Assembly (NCBI GenBank): GCA_036274195.1
Contig: DASUGD010000343.1
Location: forward strand, 1-8,332
DNA length: 8,332 bases
DNA from: JAJKIV01 sp036274195
Lineage (GTDB): Bacteria; Gemmatimonadota; Gemmatimonadetes; Gemmatimonadales; Gemmatimonadaceae
Reading direction: 5' to 3'
The notes beneath the pieces are model-generated. The model worked only from the letters and a program-made list of their open reading frames with translations, made no database searches and had not been told where the DNA came from. A program made the position numbers and the translations under genes. Each line of letters starts with the position of its first letter. The first letter of the stretch is position 1. Positions 3,646 to 8,332 of the stretch are shown one piece after another.

Positions 3646-6551
3646 TGCTTGCTCGCCACCGCCTTGCGCTTGGCTTGTTCCTTGTCGCGGCGTGCGGTGG
3701 AAAGCACGAACCCGGCGTCGAGCGGAGCCGCTCGGCAGGCCTGCCTAACGGGTTCCCGTCGGAGCCGGCAGCGTTGGCGGTTGTGCTCGCGGTGCCAGCG
3801 GAGTCGCTCCGCGCTGCGGGCGAGGACCGGTACCGCCGTCAGGCCTACGACAGCGCGCAATCCATATGGCAGGTGGAGCTCGCGCGTGCGCAACGCGCCG
3901 GTGACCCGCGCGCCGAAGCGCGCGTTCGCATGTGGCTCGGACTCGCCGCGTACCGGTTGGGCGACTACGCCACCGCACGCCGCGAAGGCGACATCTCGCT
4001 CGCCATGAAGCGCAGACTGGGGATGGACGACGAGCTCTCGCGGTCGTTCAATGCGCTGGGACTTCTCGCATGGAACGAAGGACGCCATCTCGAGGCGCTG
4101 CGACAGTACGATTCCGCCATCGCGTCCGCGCGGAGGAATAGCGATACCGTTGGCGTCGTCCGCGCGGCCGCGAACGTTCCGCTGGTCAAGCAGCAGCTCG
4201 GAGACTTCGACGGCGCGCGAAGGGGGTTCGAGGAGGCCATCGCGGCTGCGGGCGCGATCGGCGATGATCGCACTCAGGGAAACGCGCTCGCCAATCTCGC
4301 GACGCTTGAGATCGCGTTAGGCGGCGCGTCCAACGCGATCGCTTTGCTCGCTCGTGCGCGCGCGCATTACGTCACGATTGGCTATCTCACCGGCCAGGCC
4401 AACGCGCTGGGACAGCTTGCCACCGCCTGGGCGAGCCTTGGCGATCTTCAGCGTGCAATCGCCACTGCGGATTCAGGGCTTGCCCTCGCACGGGCGCAGG
4501 GACTTCTGCAGGAAGTGGCGTCGGACCTCGAGGTCATCGCTGATCTCCATGTGCAGGCGGGCAATCTGCGGCTCGCGCTCCAGCGGCTGCGCGAAGCGGA
4601 CAGCCTCGACGCGGCGATCGGACTGGTGGTGGAACGCGGCACGAACCTGCGTCGGATGGCGACGAGCCTTCTCGAGCTCGGAGAGGCATCGGCGTCGGTT
4701 GCGCGGGCGCGTGAAGCGCTCGCTGCGCATTCGAAGTCGGACGCCTATGCCGAGGTGGTGTACGACCGGCTGCAACTCGCCCAGTCTTTGTCACGCGCGG
4801 GGGACAAGCGTGCCGCACGAGTGGAAGGCGACGTCGCGTCTCTCGAGGCTGCTCGCCTTGCGAACCCGGTGGCGATCCGCGACGCGGCCGCGGTTGTCGC
4901 CCGTGTCGCGCTCGACGCAGGCGAGGCAGGTCGGGCGCTGAGTGGTCTGGATCGATCGAGTGATCCTGGCTCGTTAGGCGATTGGCGTCTTTCGGACCTT
5001 CGCGCGGAGGCGCTGTTAGCGCTCGGTCGGCTCGATGACGCGCGCCACGAGGGCGAGCGCGCCGTGGCGGCGCTCGAACGCGAGCGCGCATCGCTCGGTA
5101 TAGGACCGCTGCGCTCGGCCTACCTGGCGAACCGCGTCGGTCCTTTCTCGAGGCTCGTCGCCATTCATCTCGCCCGGGGCGATACCGTCGCCGCATTCGA
5201 GGTTGCGGCGACGCTTCCGGGGCGCAGCCTCGTTGAACGCCTGGGCGGGTTAACCCACCCATCGACAGCAATCGCGTCGATTGCCGAGGAAGAACGCCTA
5301 CTCGCTCGTGCGGCGGCACTCGAGCAAGAGATGGCGACGCAGGGAGCCGCGCCGGAGCTCGTCGAGCGACGTCGCGCGCTCGAGCGTGCGCTCGAGACCA
5401 CGCGCGCCGAGTACGAGGAACTGCTGGCGCACCGCGCTCCTTCTCCAGATGCGCGGTTGCTCGGCGGCACGCGCGTCAGCCTCCGCGAAGTGCAGTCGCA
5501 ACTTGCCAGTGACGAAGCTCTCCTCAACTTCGTGTCCGGTCCGGACCGAGTCGACCTCTTTGTCGTCCGCGCGCACAGCATCACGTATCGCGCCGTGTCG
5601 TTAGGTGACCGGGCGATCGCCGGGCGAATCCGTGTCGTGCGAGAGCTCGTCGCTGGCAAGGGGCGGAGCGCCGAGGCGCTCGAGGCGCTCGGCGAGATGT
5701 ACGATCTGCTGGTTGGCCCCGCCCTTGGATCGCGTGCCCTGGAAGGGGTGGAACGCATTCGCATTGTCCCTCATGGCTCGTTGGTCGCCCTTCCGTTCGC
5801 GGCACTGCGGAATCGCGCGACCGGTCGCTTCCTGATCGAAGACAAGGTCATTGCATACTTGCCATCCGCTGCCGCATTGGGCGTTATGCGCCAGCCGGCT
5901 GCCGCGGTAGGTCACCTCGTCGCGTTCGCCCCGTTCGCGGAGGCGCTCCCCGGAACTATCCGGGAGGCGCGGGCGATAGACCGCGTTCTCGGCGGAGCGG
6001 AGCTCCGGCTTGGCGCGGCATCCAGCGAAGCGGCGTTGCGCGTGGCCCTCGAGCACGGCCTGTCGGTGCACATCGCATCGCACGGCGAGTTCAACGCGCA
6101 GAACCCGCTGTTCTCGCGAATGGTGATCGGGCGTGTGGCCGCGCCCGATGCGCCTAACGACGGTCGGCTGGAGGTGCACGAGATTCTGGGACTCCACACA
6201 ACCAGCCCCCTGGTATTCCTATCCGGCTGCGAGACTGGCCTGGGCACGAGCGATGGACCGTTCGCGCAGGGGATCGAGGAAGGCTCGTTGGCGCAGGCGT
6301 TCCTCGTTGCCGGTGCCGGGAGCGTTGTCGCCACCCTGTGGCCCGTGGACGACACCGAGGCCGAGCGAGTGGCGGAGAGCTTCTACCGCCACGTCGCGGC
6401 GGGGCGCTCGCCGGAGGACGCGCTCGCGTCTGCACAGCGAGAAGCAATTCGGAGACAGACCGGTGGGTTTACATGGGGTGCCTACGCGGTGTCGGGCACC
6501 TCGCGCGCAAATCCGCGAGCGGTCTCCGTAAAACGAGGGGTGAACCCTTAG
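3642..6551 (+). CDS. TPR-CHAT caspase-like protease, predicted lipoprotein
   Basis: The 969-residue protein has a lipoprotein signal (basic n-region RHR, hydrophobic LALGLFLVAA, lipobox VAAC with C18). About eight or more TPR-like helical pairs span roughly 56-490 (units such as LGDYATARREGDISL and NEGRHLEALRQYDSAI). A charged coiled-coil-like segment lies at about 545-600, and a CHAT domain at about 610-955. CHAT domains are caspase-like Cys proteases. The dyad is intact, with H814 in VHIASHGEF and C863 in VFLSGCETG. Family motifs VPHGSLVALPFAAL, VVATLWPVDD and FTWGAYAVSG are present. TPRs usually sense or bind a partner and gate the protease. The signal places it outside the cytoplasmic membrane, facing the anti-sigma ectodomain. 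The start overlaps the anti-sigma stop (ATGATG); ATG 3645 is an equally good start with GGGG 5 nt upstream. The in-frame extension to 3495 overlaps the anti-sigma gene and is rejected. The substrate is unknown. Confidence 0.9.
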   Translation: MMLARHRLALGLFLVAACGGKHEPGVERSRSAGLPNGFPSEPAALAVVLAVPAESLRAAGEDRYRRQAYDSAQSIWQVELARAQRAGDPRAEARVRMWLGLAAYRLGDYATARREGDISLAMKRRLGMDDELSRSFNALGLLAWNEGRHLEALRQYDSAIASARRNSDTVGVVRAAANVPLVKQQLGDFDGARRGFEEAIAAAGAIGDDRTQGNALANLATLEIALGGASNAIALLARARAHYVTIGYLTGQANALGQLATAWASLGDLQRAIATADSGLALARAQGLLQEVASDLEVIADLHVQAGNLRLALQRLREADSLDAAIGLVVERGTNLRRMATSLLELGEASASVARAREALAAHSKSDAYAEVVYDRLQLAQSLSRAGDKRAARVEGDVASLEAARLANPVAIRDAAAVVARVALDAGEAGRALSGLDRSSDPGSLGDWRLSDLRAEALLALGRLDDARHEGERAVAALERERASLGIGPLRSAYLANRVGPFSRLVAIHLARGDTVAAFEVAATLPGRSLVERLGGLTHPSTAIASIAEEERLLARAAALEQEMATQGAAPELVERRRALERALETTRAEYEELLAHRAPSPDARLLGGTRVSLREVQSQLASDEALLNFVSGPDRVDLFVVRAHSITYRAVSLGDRAIAGRIRVVRELVAGKGRSAEALEALGEMYDLLVGPALGSRALEGVERIRIVPHGSLVALPFAALRNRATGRFLIEDKVIAYLPSAAALGVMRQPAAAVGHLVAFAPFAEALPGTIREARAIDRVLGGAELRLGAASSEAALRVALEHGLSVHIASHGEFNAQNPLFSRMVIGRVAAPDAPNDGRLEVHEILGLHTTSPLVFLSGCETGLGTSDGPFAQGIEEGSLAQAFLVAGAGSVVATLWPVDDTEAERVAESFYRHVAAGRSPEDALASAQREAIRRQTGGFTWGAYAVSGTSRANPRAVSVKRGVNP

Positions 6552-6566
6552 CGGGAGAGTCCAACC

Positions 6567-7922
6567 ATGTCGGCCGGTCGCGATGTCGTCCGTTTCGGCT
6601 GTGTAGCGCTGATGTTCCTCGTCGCGGGCTGTAGCGATCCCGCCGCCCCGCCATCGGCTGTCATGGCAACACCTCTCGCCGGGAAGGCTCCGCCGACGAG
6701 CGGTCCGACGGTGACGTCGACGCTTCCGTCCGAGGCAAACCGAGATACCACGCTCGACGTCCAGATCACGGGCTCGGGCTTCGACAGCGGGAGCCGAGCC
6801 AGCTTCGAGCGGAACGGTGTGGTGGACGCGCGCGTGCGGGTGAACAGCACCCGCTTCGTGAAGTCGACTTCGATCGTGGCGAACGTGACGATCGCCGCCG
6901 ATGCCGAGACGGACTTCTACGATGTCGCAGTGGTGACGGGCGGCGGGAAGAAGGGCATCGGGACGGAGCTGTTCACGGTGACGGTGCGTCCAAACGGCTT
7001 GTTGGGGGGCGACCGCGTCACGGCCGTGAATGCAACTGGGGAGGCGGTGGGTTGGGGGCCCCGATCGAAGGCATGCAACGACCTGAGCACCCCATTGTTC
7101 TGGCGAGCCGATGGTACTCCGGTCGCTTTACCGCTCGGAACGTTCTGCGGAGGCACCCCCAACGCGATCAACCAGTCAGGCGTCATTTTTGGGGCCCTAT
7201 TCGGTGGCGCGCCTAACGCGAGTGGGTTGTGGACACCGGCTGGCTCGGGTTATACCCTGCAAGAGATCCCGCCGGCGCCCGACGGCTATCGTCCCGTTGG
7301 CGGCGCCCTCAACGATAGTGGAGCGATCGTTGGCTGGGCTTCCTCTGGGAGTGCGCGGCTCTACTGGTGGTCAGCCGCGACGGGCTGGCTCCCGATGCAG
7401 GTGCCCGTCGGTGCGACTAGGTGCTTTGTCTCCATCCGCGCGATGAACAACCTCGGCGCGATCGCCGCAAAATGCTCGATCGCTGGTGGGCCATTCGACG
7501 CGTACTACTGGGCGGATCACAATGCAATCCCGATCCTGCTGCCGCGACCGGCGGGCACTGGGGACGTTACTGCCAACGACATCAACGACGCCGGGGTCAT
7601 CGTCGGCAACACTGGGACGCCGTACAGGGCGGTGATGTGGACGCCGACCGGGTCTGGGTACGCGGTGAGCTTCCTCCCTGACCTCGGCATTCAGAGCGTA
7701 GCCTACGCGATCGCAGAGGATGGTACCGTGTCCGGCTCCGTGTGGAGGACGGTCAGCCCCAGGCCGGCGATCTGGTCTCCCTCCGGCCAGCTCACAATGC
7801 TCGGACTCAACAAGAACGGCGATAACGGAGAAGCGCCGACCGTCGCCGTGACACCCACGGGCATCGTCGTGGGAGGATCGCTGTCGAGCTTGGGTCCCAC
7901 GCTGTGGAAGATCGCACCATAG
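6567..7922 (+). CDS. Lipoprotein with IPT/Ig-like domain and seven HAF repeats (probable beta-propeller)
   Basis: This 451-residue protein has a type II signal (VALMFLVAGC, C22), then a Pro/Ser-rich tether. An IPT/TIG-like sandwich spans about 46-140 (QITGSGFDSGSRASF). Seven repeats of about 43-48 residues follow at about 152, 200, 247, 292, 338, 381 and 427. Each carries the core xINxxGxIVG, as in LNDSGAIVGW and INDAGVIVGN, and then a Trp strand such as FWRADG, LWTPAG or MWTPTG. This is the HAF extracellular-repeat pattern. Seven copies, with the last Trp strand at the very C-terminus, suggest a closed seven-bladed propeller. It is probably a surface binding protein; I see no enzyme motif. 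ATG 6567 has GGGAG 9 nt upstream and lies 15 bp after the CHAT stop, so co-transcription is likely. It may be a ligand sensor, cargo or substrate for the neighbouring protease; that is inference. Confidence 0.82.
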   Translation: MSAGRDVVRFGCVALMFLVAGCSDPAAPPSAVMATPLAGKAPPTSGPTVTSTLPSEANRDTTLDVQITGSGFDSGSRASFERNGVVDARVRVNSTRFVKSTSIVANVTIAADAETDFYDVAVVTGGGKKGIGTELFTVTVRPNGLLGGDRVTAVNATGEAVGWGPRSKACNDLSTPLFWRADGTPVALPLGTFCGGTPNAINQSGVIFGALFGGAPNASGLWTPAGSGYTLQEIPPAPDGYRPVGGALNDSGAIVGWASSGSARLYWWSAATGWLPMQVPVGATRCFVSIRAMNNLGAIAAKCSIAGGPFDAYYWADHNAIPILLPRPAGTGDVTANDINDAGVIVGNTGTPYRAVMWTPTGSGYAVSFLPDLGIQSVAYAIAEDGTVSGSVWRTVSPRPAIWSPSGQLTMLGLNKNGDNGEAPTVAVTPTGIVVGGSLSSLGPTLWKIAP

Positions 7923-7949
7923 GCGACATCGACCACGAGGACTGACTGG

Positions 7950-8332
7950 ATGCGGCGCTACCACGCCACCCACACCTTCCAGACAATCGTTAGGCTCGGA
8001 TTGATCGCCGCGGTCGCTGCCTGCGGTGGCAGCGATGGCGCGCCGGTCGCCGCGGCGCCGTCCGTGGCGACCGTCACCGTGGTGCCAAACCTCGTCACCA
8101 TTGCGCCGGGCGAAACGACGCCGCTCACCGCTACTGTTGCCGATGCGGCAGGCAACGCGCTATCCGGACGCAGTGTGACGTGGTCGAGCAGCAACACCGC
8201 AATGGTCACGATCGCCGCGAACGGCGTGGCGACCGGGGTCGCCGAGGGATCCGCGACGATCACGGCCACGTCGGAAGGCAAGCGCGGCGACGCAACCATT
8301 GTCGTTGGTACCGCAACAATATCTCCGTCAAT
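7950..8332 (+). CDS. Lipoprotein with bacterial Ig-like (Big_2) domain, C-terminus beyond window
   Basis: The frame opens at ATG 7950 and is still open at the window end, giving 127 visible codons. It starts with a lipoprotein signal (LGLIAAVAAC, lipobox VAAC, C25) followed by GGSDGAP and a short Ala/Pro tether. A Big_2 Ig-like domain follows at about residues 40-120. It shows the family pattern of a starting strand VATVTVVP, then GETTPLTATVAD, VTWSSSNTAMVTI, NGVATGVAEGSATITAT and a closing strand. Such domains are usually stacked in surface proteins that display or bind something. GAGGA (7937-7941) sits 8 nt before the ATG, a strong ribosome binding site, and the gap from the HAF gene is 27 bp. 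It is therefore the likely fifth gene of the operon. The rest of the protein is not visible, so its function cannot be set. Confidence 0.85.
   Translation, partial: MRRYHATHTFQTIVRLGLIAAVAACGGSDGAPVAAAPSVATVTVVPNLVTIAPGETTPLTATVADAAGNALSGRSVTWSSSNTAMVTIAANGVATGVAEGSATITATSEGKRGDATIVVGTATISPS

Noticed and set aside
5601..6197. Long antisense frames across the CHAT gene
   Set aside because: Arg/Pro/Ser/His-rich shadows of a strong GC-biased coding frame, with no motif or ribosome binding site.
1..8332. CRISPR array, cas genes, tRNA or rRNA genes
   Set aside because: No regularly spaced repeats and no recognisable tRNA arms or rRNA segments were seen. The CHAT link to CRISPR is by analogy only.

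Overview
The window is GC-rich DNA. Its genes are dense, and its proteins look like those of a Gram-negative-type bacterium with many lipoproteins. The set of an ECF-like sigma factor, a zinc-finger anti-sigma factor, a TPR-CHAT protein and HAF-repeat and Ig-like lipoproteins, written in high-GC codons, suggests a Gemmatimonadota member or a similar soil phylum. That placement is inference from gene style; no rRNA or marker gene is present.

Layout. (1) Bases 1-190 hold the start of an unrecognised minus-strand gene that runs off the left edge. (2) Bases 191-443 have no convincing gene. (3) Bases 446-1587 are a complete IS630-family insertion sequence on the minus strand. It has 29-bp terminal inverted repeats (26/29 matching), flanking TA dinucleotides, and a transposase split into two frames that overlap at a GAAAAAG slippery run. 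(4) Bases 1588 to about 2099 are a response-regulator receiver domain. The IS cuts it at the N-terminus and it decays before any output domain, so it is a gene remnant. (5) Bases 2100-2316 are a leader with a weak promoter candidate and a hairpin. (6) Bases 2317-8332 are a tight plus-strand array of five genes: sigma factor, membrane anti-sigma factor, TPR-CHAT lipoprotein protease, seven-repeat HAF (probable beta-propeller) lipoprotein, and an Ig-like (Big_2) lipoprotein cut by the right edge. Gaps are 45, -4, 15 and 27 bp, so this looks like one operon.

Working model (inference). The sigma factor is held by the membrane-anchored anti-sigma factor. The caspase-like CHAT protease has an intact His/Cys dyad. 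Because it carries a lipoprotein signal, it should lie on the same side of the membrane as the anti-sigma ectodomain. The operon could therefore be an envelope proteolytic switch: a TPR sensor controls a CHAT protease that acts on the anti-sigma factor or on the co-encoded surface lipoproteins, and sigma is released. TPR-CHAT proteases are already tied to sigma/anti-sigma-like control in the type III-E CRISPR (Craspase) system, but nothing CRISPR-like is present here. Two hairpins next to the ribosome binding sites of sigma and anti-sigma may tune their ratio.
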